Source: Bacteroidales bacterium UBA6445 (GTDB lineage Bacteria > Bacteroidota > Bacteroidia > Bacteroidales > UBA932). Taken from it: a stretch of DNA of 64,000 nt. Positions 28,377 to 36,913 of the stretch are shown here, in pieces; positions within the stretch are counted from its first letter, which is position 1, and the number at the start of each line of letters is the position of its first letter. The stretch is from assembly GCA_002439585.1 (NCBI GenBank), contig DJOF01000003.1, forward strand, positions 186,001 to 250,000, in the 5' to 3' direction. Under the pieces are notes generated by a model. It did not search any database. It was not told the DNA's origin and worked only from the letters and a program-made list of their open reading frames with translations. The position numbers and the translations under genes are program-made.

Positions 28377-30620
28377 TTATTCATTTACGAACAGCACCTC
28401 GATACTATTCACGCTATAAGCAAGATAGTCCACGTTGAGCCTAAACCAAGTGAAAGATTCGTCATCATTTGTTATCGTGTTCGTATATGTATTATTTTCC
28501 TCCACGGTAACATTTTTGGCGATGCTATATGTGTTTCCATCCGGTGAAAATTCAACCTTATTATCCCAGTTGCCTGTTCCTATTTCATTATTACCTACTA
28601 CAACCACTTTTTCAATATAACCTACTGCTTCAGAGGTACCAAGGGTATATTTCATTTTGAATGAAGTCTCACTATACTCTAAATATATCTGCTTTGCATT
28701 AAATTTGACATCTATCTTATCTCCTGTCCCATCAGTAGGGGTAGCAGTTAGCGTAAATTCAAGATCAGATACCGTCGTATATTCTGTCACCTCTCCATTG
28801 TACTCTGATTTAGCCTTATCAAGAATTGGAGCCATTGTCGTAGGATCAATAACGACCCTGTATTCTTTTTGTGAAGCGGACTTTTGTACGACCTTTATAG
28901 TCTTAAGCACCGTTTCCCCACTCTTAATGTCGATATTGGCAGTACGCTTCTGTCCTTCGTTAGCCAAGGCACTATATGATAACTTGCCATCCGCCATGCC
29001 CACAGTCAACCATTCGGCATTAGATGTAGCCGTTATGGCAGATGTGGCGAATTTAACAGAATATTCAATCTCCCCGGATGTCGCTGTCGCAGGCAAAAGA
29101 AGATCTCCTTCAAGATCAATAGTTAAAGTAACAGATGGATTAATGGTAAATCCGCCCAAATATGGTTTAACGGCTGGACTACTTAGATTATCCATTATCA
29201 GTAGCAAATCGCCATTCTTAACCTCTGATGTATTCTCTATAGTGTAGTACTGACCATCAGCATTCGTATTATCGGTAGTAGCAATAGATATGGTCTGTAG
29301 TTTGGTAGTATCCGTTCCATTAGCCAATGCAAATGTGAAATCACATGACGAGTTCTTAGAATAGATTCCGAGATTAGCGTATATAACATCTACGCCTTTG
29401 AAAGATGCCAATGAATACAGCAATATCTTACCGCCATCAACGTACTCTCCGCCATTAAAGCCTTGCGCTCTTGAATTATCTGATCTGTAATATCCTGTTC
29501 CATAATTATACCTTGTAGAGCCAGGCCATGCAAGGCCAAATTTCATTTTACTGCCTTCCGGACCCCACTCCTTTACGCCAGAATAAATATAATTATACTC
29601 AAATTTCGCTTGAGACCACTCTTTGCCACCAGTCAAATCGACATCGAAAGACTTTACAACGTCTGTTCCCTTAAAGTTAACAACAGGAGCAGCAATACTA
29701 CGCCTTTCTATAACGAGGCCCTGCCTTTCATAGATAAGTTCTGCCCTGTCCGTCTTTATGGTAATCTCAACATCGTAAGTTCCCGGATTAGCCTCAAACC
29801 ATATTACGGCATCTTTCACTGATACACTCTCTGTAGGGGTGACAACTATAGTAGAATAAGGACTCTTACTCGTTATTTCCTGTAGTTGAATATCCTTTGT
29901 AATATCGATATAATAAGTCCCTGCAATATCTTTCTTATCTCCTACAGCTTTGATCTCAACATTATTAACTTTGTAATTAGCATATTCATCCGGTACACCT
30001 GCAAAAGTCAGTTTTCCGAAACCAAATACATGTGCAAGACTTACCGAAACATTACCAGGTACATTATACTCATCATACTTCGTAATAACTCTTCCTGTGG
30101 TGTCTATTAATATAGGCTTAGATATTAATGCATTAGACTCACTGCCCCATGATGACTGTGAGGTTTTCTGTTCATTAGGAATCGTAACGGTAGAAGATGT
30201 TAGGTTAGATGCAAATGAGAATGCAGAAGCAGGACAAGCACTATAAAGAACATAATTTTTAGCTATATCATCTTCTGTTATACTCCACAATGTTCCCTTA
30301 AAGACAGGATTCGTTGCAGTAGCATCCTCTATCTCAAATTCTGTAGAATAATTACTAGCTAGAGCTCCGTCTTTATCTGCCACTTTAACACTATTTTCCG
30401 GAGTATCTTCCTTTGCAATAGCAACTAACAGGGACTCATTGTCATCGAAAGCAATATGATCCTTACCATCGAAATGAGCCTTTGTGCCTTTTTGACCTAC
30501 TTCAACAGATACTCCAAGATTCAGTTTCCCGTCATTAGCTGAATCCACTTTTTCTAATTCATTTTTATTACATGCTACAATAGATAGCGCTGCAACAAAC
30601 ATATATAATGACTTTTTCAT
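28377..30620 (-). CDS. Fimbrillin-like / BACON lipoprotein
   Basis: The start at 30620 gives the signal KKSLYMFVAALSIVAC. The N-terminal half carries the fimbrillin-family pattern (GTKAHFDGKDHIAFDDNESLLVAI, then two beta-rich domains to about 330), a middle beta domain (about 335-500), a BACON module (about 510-585, EYSVKFATSAITATSNAEWL...IKVVQKS) and a C-terminal beta domain to 747. Fimbrillin-like proteins are lipoprotein precursors that may be assembled into pili or stay as surface proteins; there is no adjacent usher or anchor subunit, so a non-fimbrial surface protein is equally possible. The gap to the next gene in the operon is 67 bases. Confidence 0.75.
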   Translation of the reverse strand: MKKSLYMFVAALSIVACNKNELEKVDSANDGKLNLGVSVEVGQKGTKAHFDGKDHIAFDDNESLLVAIAKEDTPENSVKVADKDGALASNYSTEFEIEDATATNPVFKGTLWSITEDDIAKNYVLYSACPASAFSFASNLTSSTVTIPNEQKTSQSSWGSESNALISKPILIDTTGRVITKYDEYNVPGNVSVSLAHVFGFGKLTFAGVPDEYANYKVNNVEIKAVGDKKDIAGTYYIDITKDIQLQEITSKSPYSTIVVTPTESVSVKDAVIWFEANPGTYDVEITIKTDRAELIYERQGLVIERRSIAAPVVNFKGTDVVKSFDVDLTGGKEWSQAKFEYNYIYSGVKEWGPEGSKMKFGLAWPGSTRYNYGTGYYRSDNSRAQGFNGGEYVDGGKILLYSLASFKGVDVIYANLGIYSKNSSCDFTFALANGTDTTKLQTISIATTDNTNADGQYYTIENTSEVKNGDLLLIMDNLSSPAVKPYLGGFTINPSVTLTIDLEGDLLLPATATSGEIEYSVKFATSAITATSNAEWLTVGMADGKLSYSALANEGQKRTANIDIKSGETVLKTIKVVQKSASQKEYRVVIDPTTMAPILDKAKSEYNGEVTEYTTVSDLEFTLTATPTDGTGDKIDVKFNAKQIYLEYSETSFKMKYTLGTSEAVGYIEKVVVVGNNEIGTGNWDNKVEFSPDGNTYSIAKNVTVEENNTYTNTITNDDESFTWFRLNVDYLAYSVNSIEVLFVNE

Positions 30621-30631
30621 ACTACTTGATT

Positions 30632-31489
30632 TTACCAATTAACATACCCTTCATCATTAATCACAATCGTACCTCCATGTGTACCATATACGTCACGCGC
30701 AAGAGAAACGTATTGTGCAGAATAACGACCATCGCTGTTTCTCACGGCTTTTATCAATATGTATCCTTCCATGAAGTCACTCGGAATCTCTGCTGTCACG
30801 CTTTGTGCAGTCTCATCAACTACAATATTTAAGTCTTTTGATTCTGCAAGAATATGCGTAGTTTCATCTCCGCCTACTATTGTATAATTCAAGACAAATT
30901 TTCCCCCTGGAATAACACTTTGTTCATCAGCACTAACCTTTAATGAAAATGCCTTATCCTTTGCAATTCGAATAACAGTCTCTCCAAGTGTGAAAATATA
31001 TTCTGTTTCAGTTTCTTCCATTACAAGCACAGGAGCGACTGTTCCAGAGACAGGAACATCTTCCCAATTCTCACCATCGAAAGAAACCTTCCATTTCCCA
31101 TCCTCTATCTTAAACTGTGGTGTCTTCCCTTTAGCCGGAACCTTCTGTCCATTATCCAACAGGTATTCTCCATTTATGGTCCAATACAAAACACCATCTT
31201 CTTCTTTAACACCTATAGTCGGAGTAGCGCCATCCTGTCCATTTTTAATGGTAGCAGATGAACCATCGCTAAAATGTATAATATACCCATCTGTTAAAGT
31301 CTCCACGGAGGTTATAGTCACTGCCTTTGCCGCCGCCGCAACCAATTTGCTGATCTCTTCGGCATTCTTATTAGCCTTCTCCTCAAGTTCTGCGACCTTC
31401 TTTTCCAAAGTGTCCACTCGATTCTCAAGTTCGTTTGTACATGCGCAGACGGATGCTGCCACCAGTACAGTTAATAACAAATTTTTCAT
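30632..31489 (-). CDS. DUF4988-domain coiled-coil lipoprotein
   Basis: The start at 31489 gives a short lipoprotein signal (KNLLLTVLVAASVCAC). Directly after it is a heptad coiled coil (ENRVDTLEKKVAELEEKA, about 20-50), then the DUF4988 repeat-like region (DGYIIHFSDGSSATIKNG, TPTIGVKEEDGVLYWTINGE) and a beta domain. This layout is common in Bacteroidales surface lipoproteins encoded with BACON and PL/GH partners. The coiled coil may trimerise the protein on the outer membrane. Function is unknown. It ends 11 bases before the fimbrillin-like gene. Confidence 0.78.
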   Translation of the reverse strand: MKNLLLTVLVAASVCACTNELENRVDTLEKKVAELEEKANKNAEEISKLVAAAAKAVTITSVETLTDGYIIHFSDGSSATIKNGQDGATPTIGVKEEDGVLYWTINGEYLLDNGQKVPAKGKTPQFKIEDGKWKVSFDGENWEDVPVSGTVAPVLVMEETETEYIFTLGETVIRIAKDKAFSLKVSADEQSVIPGGKFVLNYTIVGGDETTHILAESKDLNIVVDETAQSVTAEIPSDFMEGYILIKAVRNSDGRYSAQYVSLARDVYGTHGGTIVINDEGYVNW

Positions 31490-31515
31490 ACTCTTTTTAT
31501 ATTTTATGACACATT

Positions 31516-33237
31516 TTAAAAAGATAAAATAGGGCGACATACATAAGATTGATCTGTCCAATCGGTTTCGAATTCAATCTCTCCGGTATCATAAAGCCAG
31601 AAAACACATACATTGCCTTCGCTGTTATTATAGAGAGAAGATGACATTATCTCACATAGTTTAGAACTGCCCCTACTCCCACTAATAACGAACTCTTCTT
31701 TTTTATCTGCAGGGACTTTCGACATCACAGAGTTAAGTTTCTCGATAGGATTATATGTTAAACTCAACGTCTCATTTTGCCAGTAGTATGTGATATCACT
31801 TGCATAATCACGCATTTTCTTTAAATGCGCTGCCACTTCTCCTCCACCGAAAGCTGCAAGCATATCCCACAACTGGCCAATACTTGGTACATACCATCCG
31901 GATGTCCCTTCAGGAGCCGATGGATTAAAGTCCGTCGTGGTAAAGTCAAATGCGGGACAGTTCAAGATCTTATCTCCTGGATATGCTTTCAAAATCTCTT
32001 GAGTCCACTGATATCCACTAATGTCAGCATACCAATCTGCGCCTTTTGTTATATTCGGAATGTTTTCAAAATTATAATCAATAGAATACTTTGTTAACGG
32101 GTCTTTACCATGGGCTGAACGGATAGCCATTACAAGCCCGTGGTTATATCCGGCAGCCTTTTCCGTATCACTTATCCTAGTCTTATCAGTCTGAAACACT
32201 ATGCCAATTACAGTCTTGCCTTCCTCTGGCGATGGCTTAGGATTCGCCCATTTGATAGTCAGCCCATCTGACTCATACCCTAAAAAGCCACCATCGCTCC
32301 ATGTCCCGTCACTATAGTAATAATCTCCTAATTTTACATCTTCAACTGGCTTCACTTTTGCTTTAACAACAATATCGCATTTTGCCTTCATCCCAGCGCA
32401 CTCAACAGAAAGAACTGCGCTACCTTCCTTTAGACCAGTCACTTTAGCCGCAGTTACATTATCATCCTCCTTGGCATCTATAACCTCATAACCTATAACT
32501 CCTTCTCCTTCTATCACGCTCCAACGCATGCTTCTTACTGTTACATTTTCTGGAAGGACCGTCGCCGTCACGATAAACGTTTCCCCTTCGGTAATTTCCT
32601 TCGAATGAACATCAAGATTTAGAGATTCTCCCTTAACTTCATGTACATTTACAGTACACTGAGCCTTTATATCCCCTATAGAAGCGGTAATAACTGTTGA
32701 TCCCTCTGCAAGACCGGTTACTGTACCTCTGTTAATCACTGCTACCTGCTCATCGCTTGAACTCCACTCCACCACCGGAGATGTAGCGTTTGAAGGTTCA
32801 ACGCTAACCTTAAAGGTGTATGTGTCATTTACATTCAGATCCAATTCACTTTTATCCAGAAACAGTTTTTCAACTTCAATTGGTACGACGGACACGACAC
32901 ATTCCACCATCTTATCCTCTAGCACTGCAACTATCGTAGACGTCCCGAGCGAAAGCCCCTCTAAAGTCAATGTCACACCGTCTTCACCAATCTCTGAGTT
33001 CACGATACCGACAACTTTTTCATCAGTACTGGTAAATTCTACTTGGTTCGCTTTCTTTACAGGATCTACATTTAAAGATATTTCTTCTTTACTTTCTATA
33101 GGAAGATGCACTTCTGTGGTTACAAATTGTAACTTAATCTCATTTTCTTCTTCTTCTTTTGTAGAATTATTAATATCCTCACATGATGAAAAAAACAGAA
33201 GAAGCCCCAAAGGCCACAGAACCTTTTTAATACTCAT
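31516..33237 (-). CDS. Lipoprotein with Ig-like (Big_2) repeats and DUF1566-like domain
   Basis: Lipoprotein signal KKVLWPLGLLLFFSSC (Cys17) with an acidic tail, then three bacterial Ig-like Big_2 domains (about 35-110, 115-200, 205-290; each has the ...WSSSDEQVAVI...GLAEGSTVITA pattern). The C-terminal half resembles the DUF1566/FISUMP group (GLVMAIRSAHG, GTSGWYVPSIGQLWDMLAAFGG, FVISGSRGSSKLCEI). Such proteins are surface adhesins or pilus-tip candidates. It is the first gene of the AT-rich operon; the coding style (many ATA, AGA, AAT codons) differs from flanking genes, which suggests transfer. Confidence 0.8.
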   Translation of the reverse strand: MSIKKVLWPLGLLLFFSSCEDINNSTKEEEENEIKLQFVTTEVHLPIESKEEISLNVDPVKKANQVEFTSTDEKVVGIVNSEIGEDGVTLTLEGLSLGTSTIVAVLEDKMVECVVSVVPIEVEKLFLDKSELDLNVNDTYTFKVSVEPSNATSPVVEWSSSDEQVAVINRGTVTGLAEGSTVITASIGDIKAQCTVNVHEVKGESLNLDVHSKEITEGETFIVTATVLPENVTVRSMRWSVIEGEGVIGYEVIDAKEDDNVTAAKVTGLKEGSAVLSVECAGMKAKCDIVVKAKVKPVEDVKLGDYYYSDGTWSDGGFLGYESDGLTIKWANPKPSPEEGKTVIGIVFQTDKTRISDTEKAAGYNHGLVMAIRSAHGKDPLTKYSIDYNFENIPNITKGADWYADISGYQWTQEILKAYPGDKILNCPAFDFTTTDFNPSAPEGTSGWYVPSIGQLWDMLAAFGGGEVAAHLKKMRDYASDITYYWQNETLSLTYNPIEKLNSVMSKVPADKKEEFVISGSRGSSKLCEIMSSSLYNNSEGNVCVFWLYDTGEIEFETDWTDQSYVCRPILSF

Positions 33238-33356
33238 ACGTTATATTATTAATTTACGATCAATCAATAGAACTCAAAATAAAAATCGAAGCTCGCTCGT
33301 TTTGCTCTGCAATTTACAAATTGTAAGAAAAAAAATAAAAGATTTTTTTAAAAAAA

Positions 33357-33402
33357 TAGAAGCTGTTTTGAAATGGTTTCCGAATTTTATTATGAAGATT
33401 AT
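33357..33402 (-). repeat. End fragment of the dispersed MITE-like repeat
   Basis: The sequence starts with the repeat end TAGAAGCTGTTTTGAAATG and continues for about 25 more bases nearly identical to the reverse complement of the right end of the copy at 60186-60349. The remaining element is absent or unrecognisable. Confidence 0.7.
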
Positions 33403-33531
33403 TCGATTTTGTCTCTTTAGGGCGTTAATGTGTGCACATGCTGATTGTTAATCCGTTATTATCTATGGCAGGTGATTCAGGGGGGCGCAATGACGAGGCC
33501 AGGAAAAGAAGTAGCAGGTTATCATTGAAGG

Positions 33532-33563
33532 TTTCGTAACTTGAGAAATAATTGCTATCTTTG
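33532..33563 (+). promoter_or_regulatory. Promoter for the ompA-like gene
   Basis: TATCTTTG at 33556-33563 is an exact -7 match; TTTC at 33532-33535 lies 20 bases upstream in the -33 position. The predicted leader is about 105 bases long. Confidence 0.6.
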
Positions 33564-33675
33564 TGCACGAAATCAGCGACTTATGTTATTCAAGGTTTCT
33601 CGTTAAGAACGGGATTTAACCTTAGAATGGCATGAACACGTTATTTTTGTTGACAATATAAAACTATAATAATAT

Positions 33676-34821
33676 ATGACAAGGCTTGTTTTGAAAGGCT
33701 TGGCTTGTATTGTAGCCGGGCTTTTAGTGTCGTTTTCCGTCTTTGCTCAGGAAAATGTCAATCGTGACGGAGCTGGAAAAATCGTCAGAGGCTCCTATGA
33801 GGCCAATAGATTGTTTGATAATATCTTCATAGAGGCTGGTGCTGGTGTGAATTCGTGGGTGGGCAACAATACCAACGGCAAGATTGGAGTTGCAACTGAC
33901 TTGTCCATAGGTAAATGGATCACCCCTTCTGTAGGAGCAAGGCTCTCTTGGAAAGGCTTAAAGAACGGTGCTGAAGGAACTGACGGATTTACCGCAGATG
34001 ACAATTTTATTTTCAATACCCTTCATTTTGATTTTCTCTGGAATCTGTCAAATGCCATCAGTGGCTACAAAGAGACCCGAACTTGGAATGTGAGCGTATA
34101 TCCGACATTTGCATTTATGCGCGGTGCAACCAACGATGAACTTGGCGTTGGTGTCGGTCTTCTTAATAATTTCAGGATCAGCAACAGGGTCGGTATCTTC
34201 CTTGACCTGTCCACCACATTTACTAAAAACGATTTCCCTAAAGTCAATCCGGATCCAAATGCTATTCTGGGCTTTGTTCCTACCGCAGCTGCCGGTATCT
34301 CGGTAAATCTTGGAAAGACTGGGTTTAAGCGTGTTGCTCCGGCAGTAGTGCCACTTCCTTTCACAGAAGACGACTACAATGCACTCAAGACAAGGGTCGC
34401 TTCACTCGAGAAGGAAAATAAAGACCTTCGTGCCCAAATAGACGAACTTAAGAATACTGTTCCCGATACCGTGACTGTATTCAAGGCTGGCAATTTGGTT
34501 TCTCCGGCTACTCTCTATTTCGAGATCGGCCAGACAGATCTTTCAGAGCGTGAACTCGCTCACCTCGATTTCTATCTCAAGAATATTCTTGAACAAGCTC
34601 CTGACAAGACTTTTATTCTTACAGGTTATGCCGACAAAGGCACCGGTTCTGCATCTCGCAACCAGTATCTTTCGTCAAAGCGTGTAGAGAAAGTAAAAGA
34701 AATCCTTGTGGAGAAATACGGTGTTGACGCTGACCGTCTTGTAGTAAAAGCCGAAGGTGACAAAGTCAACAGGTTCGCTTCACCAGTACTTAATAGAGTT
34801 GTTACTATAGAAACTGAATAA
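33676..34821 (+). CDS. OmpA-family outer-membrane protein
   Basis: The 381-residue protein has a signal peptide (GLACIVAGLLVSFSVFAQ), an 8-strand-like barrel (about 35-225), a short coiled coil (about 237-265, SLEKENKDLRAQIDELKN) and a C-terminal OmpA peptidoglycan-binding domain (about 280-381, LYFEIGQTDLSERE, LTGYADKGTGS, SSKRVEKVKEIL). It should anchor outer membrane to cell wall and is probably abundant. Only 4 bases separate its stop from aguA, so read-through expression of the agmatine genes from this promoter is possible. Confidence 0.93.
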   Translation: MTRLVLKGLACIVAGLLVSFSVFAQENVNRDGAGKIVRGSYEANRLFDNIFIEAGAGVNSWVGNNTNGKIGVATDLSIGKWITPSVGARLSWKGLKNGAEGTDGFTADDNFIFNTLHFDFLWNLSNAISGYKETRTWNVSVYPTFAFMRGATNDELGVGVGLLNNFRISNRVGIFLDLSTTFTKNDFPKVNPDPNAILGFVPTAAAGISVNLGKTGFKRVAPAVVPLPFTEDDYNALKTRVASLEKENKDLRAQIDELKNTVPDTVTVFKAGNLVSPATLYFEIGQTDLSERELAHLDFYLKNILEQAPDKTFILTGYADKGTGSASRNQYLSSKRVEKVKEILVEKYGVDADRLVVKAEGDKVNRFASPVLNRVVTIETE

Positions 34822-34825
34822 GCAG

Positions 34826-35866
34826 ATGCGATTACCCGCAGAGTGGGAAAGGCAAAGCGGAGTACAGCTTACTTGGCCTGACGAGACGACTCCTTGGTAT
34901 GAATTGTCCAAAGTTCAAGAGTGTTATGCTAGGATTGCATCGGCGATTTCAGCGCATGAAGATCTTCTGATAGCTTCGGCGGATCCGATAGCTGCACGCT
35001 TTAGATTATCCGAATTGACAGAGTCAATGTCTCTGCCTTTGGCATTTGAAAGGATAAGATTTGCGAAAGTCCCGATAAACGATACTTGGGCAAGGGATCA
35101 TGGCGGCATCTCTGTGCACGGGGATGACGGTGAGATGTACTTGTGTGATTTTGTGTTCAATGGCTGGGGGCTTAAGTTTGCTTCCAATTATGACAATCTT
35201 ATTACCCGAAGGCTCTATGATGCCGGGGTTTTCACATCCGAGGTGAAGAGAATGGATATGTCTCCTTATGTTCTCGAGGGCGGAAGCATAGACACAGATG
35301 GCTGTGGAACTCTTCTTACTACTGCAGAATGTCTTTGCTCTGTCAACCGTAACGAGTATCTTGACCGTGACGGGATTGAGAATGCCTTACACAGTGCCTT
35401 AGGCCTAGACAGATTCCTATGGCTTGACAGAGGCGGCATAGCTGGAGACGATACTGACAGCCATGTGGATATATTGGCACGGTTCTGTAACGTAGATACT
35501 ATAGCGTATACTACCTGTGATGATCCTACTGACGAGAATTATGCAGAACTGAAGGCTATGGAATCCCAACTCAGAACTTTCCATAAGAGAAATGGCCAGC
35601 CGTATAGGCTCGTACCGCTTCCGATGCCTCCTGCAATGTATCTTGACGGGTATAGACTTCCGGCTTCTTATGCCAATTTCCTTATAATCAACGGGGCTGT
35701 GCTTGTACCTGGCTCCGGTACCGAGACTGATGAGATAGCGAGGCTTCGTCTGCAGGACGTTTTCCCCGACAGGAAGGTGCAGATAATAGATTGCAGGCCT
35801 TTACTTTCCGGGCATGGTGGCCTACATTGTGTCACAATGCAGTTCCCAGAGGGGTGGCTGAGATAG
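34826..35866 (+). CDS. aguA: Agmatine deiminase
   Basis: The 346-residue guanidino-modifying enzyme matches peptidyl-arginine/agmatine deiminases: RLPAEWERQSGVQLTWP at the start, NDTWARDHGGISV, LEGGSIDTDGCGTLLTT, AGDDTDSHVDILARF and the active-site Cys in GHGGLHCVTMQ near the C-terminus. It hydrolyses agmatine to N-carbamoylputrescine and ammonia in the cytoplasm. The next gene, 18 bases on, encodes the second step, giving a complete agmatine-to-putrescine pathway. Confidence 0.95.
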   Translation: MRLPAEWERQSGVQLTWPDETTPWYELSKVQECYARIASAISAHEDLLIASADPIAARFRLSELTESMSLPLAFERIRFAKVPINDTWARDHGGISVHGDDGEMYLCDFVFNGWGLKFASNYDNLITRRLYDAGVFTSEVKRMDMSPYVLEGGSIDTDGCGTLLTTAECLCSVNRNEYLDRDGIENALHSALGLDRFLWLDRGGIAGDDTDSHVDILARFCNVDTIAYTTCDDPTDENYAELKAMESQLRTFHKRNGQPYRLVPLPMPPAMYLDGYRLPASYANFLIINGAVLVPGSGTETDEIARLRLQDVFPDRKVQIIDCRPLLSGHGGLHCVTMQFPEGWLR

Positions 35867-35884
35867 CTTTAAACTTATATAGAG

Positions 35885-36775
35885 ATGTCGAAACGAATAT
35901 TGAAAGTAGGTATGGTTCAGCTCTCGTGTAGTGCTGACATAGCTTCAAACATAAAGAAAATTGAGGAAGGTATAAAGAAATGTGCCTCTGAAGGTGCGCA
36001 GCTTGTAGTCCTCCAAGAACTTCACAACGGACTCTATTTCTGTCAGGAGGAGAAGGCAGCTCTTTGCGACCTTGCCGAGCCAATACCAGGGCCGTCGACA
36101 GAGCGTTATGGCGCTTTAGCAAAGGGGCTCGGGATCGTGCTTGTCCTGTCTCTCTTTGAGCGCAGAGCTCCAGGCATCTATCACAATACCGCTGTAGTGA
36201 TAGAGAAAGACGGTTCAATCGCCGGCAAATACAGAAAAATGCATATTCCCGATGATCCGTGCTATTATGAGAAGTTCTATTTCACTCCTGGTGATCTTGG
36301 TTTCAATCCGGTTCATACTTCCGTCGGGGATTTGGGCGTACTCGTATGCTGGGACCAGTGGTATCCTGAAGCTGCTCGGGCAATGGCTCTTGCGGGTGCA
36401 GAGATACTCTTGTATCCTACAGCAATTGGCGGTGTAGCTACTGATTCTCATGATGAACAGCAGCTTCAGAGGCAGGCTTGGCAGCTTGTCCAGAGAGGTC
36501 ATGCTGTAGCCAACGGCCTTCCGGTCATCACAGTCAACAGAGTCGGTCATGAAGACGATCTTTCCGGGACTACTCCCGGCCTTGAATTCTGGGGCAACTC
36601 CTTTGCTGCAGGACCTCAGGGTGAAATCCTTGCGCAGCTAAGTGACACTCAGGAGGAAATACGCGTAGTTGATATCGATATGGACAGGACAGAGTATGTT
36701 CGCCGTGGCTGGCCTTTCCTAAGGGATAGACGCATAGATGCATACGACCCTCTACTAAAGAGATACGGGAAATAA
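35885..36775 (+). CDS. aguB: N-carbamoylputrescine amidase
   Basis: A nitrilase-superfamily amidase of 296 residues. The catalytic Glu-Lys-Cys triad is seen in VLQELHNG, YRKMHIPDDP and VLVCWDQWYPEAARAMAL. It converts N-carbamoylputrescine to putrescine, CO2 and ammonia. Together with aguA it supplies polyamine from arginine-derived agmatine. It ends before a strong terminator. Confidence 0.95.
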   Translation: MSKRILKVGMVQLSCSADIASNIKKIEEGIKKCASEGAQLVVLQELHNGLYFCQEEKAALCDLAEPIPGPSTERYGALAKGLGIVLVLSLFERRAPGIYHNTAVVIEKDGSIAGKYRKMHIPDDPCYYEKFYFTPGDLGFNPVHTSVGDLGVLVCWDQWYPEAARAMALAGAEILLYPTAIGGVATDSHDEQQLQRQAWQLVQRGHAVANGLPVITVNRVGHEDDLSGTTPGLEFWGNSFAAGPQGEILAQLSDTQEEIRVVDIDMDRTEYVRRGWPFLRDRRIDAYDPLLKRYGK

Positions 36776-36822
36776 ACTTACAGGGTGTAATTAATCCCTT
36801 TTTGAGGACTTTGCACATAGAT

Positions 36823-36857
36823 AACGGGTGAGCCATCATGACTCACCCGTTTTTTGT
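36823..36857. terminator. Strong terminator between aguB and the dsbD-like gene
   Basis: AACGGGTGAG/CTCACCCGTT (36823-36851) is a perfect 10-bp stem followed by a T-run. It lies between convergent genes. Confidence 0.85.
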
Positions 36858-36913
36858 GTTTGCATGTCTCCCGACGTAATATTTCATAAGGTCTATGCTT
36901 TATTTCTTAAGGT

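Larger units (their letters stand above)
33238..33675. other. Divergent intergenic region, lipoprotein operon / ompA-like gene
   Basis: The 438 bases include an A/T-rich upstream region for the minus-strand operon (33240-33360), a 46-base fragment of the dispersed repeat (33357-33402) and the promoter of the ompA-like gene (33532-33563). No gene is seen. Confidence 0.6.
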
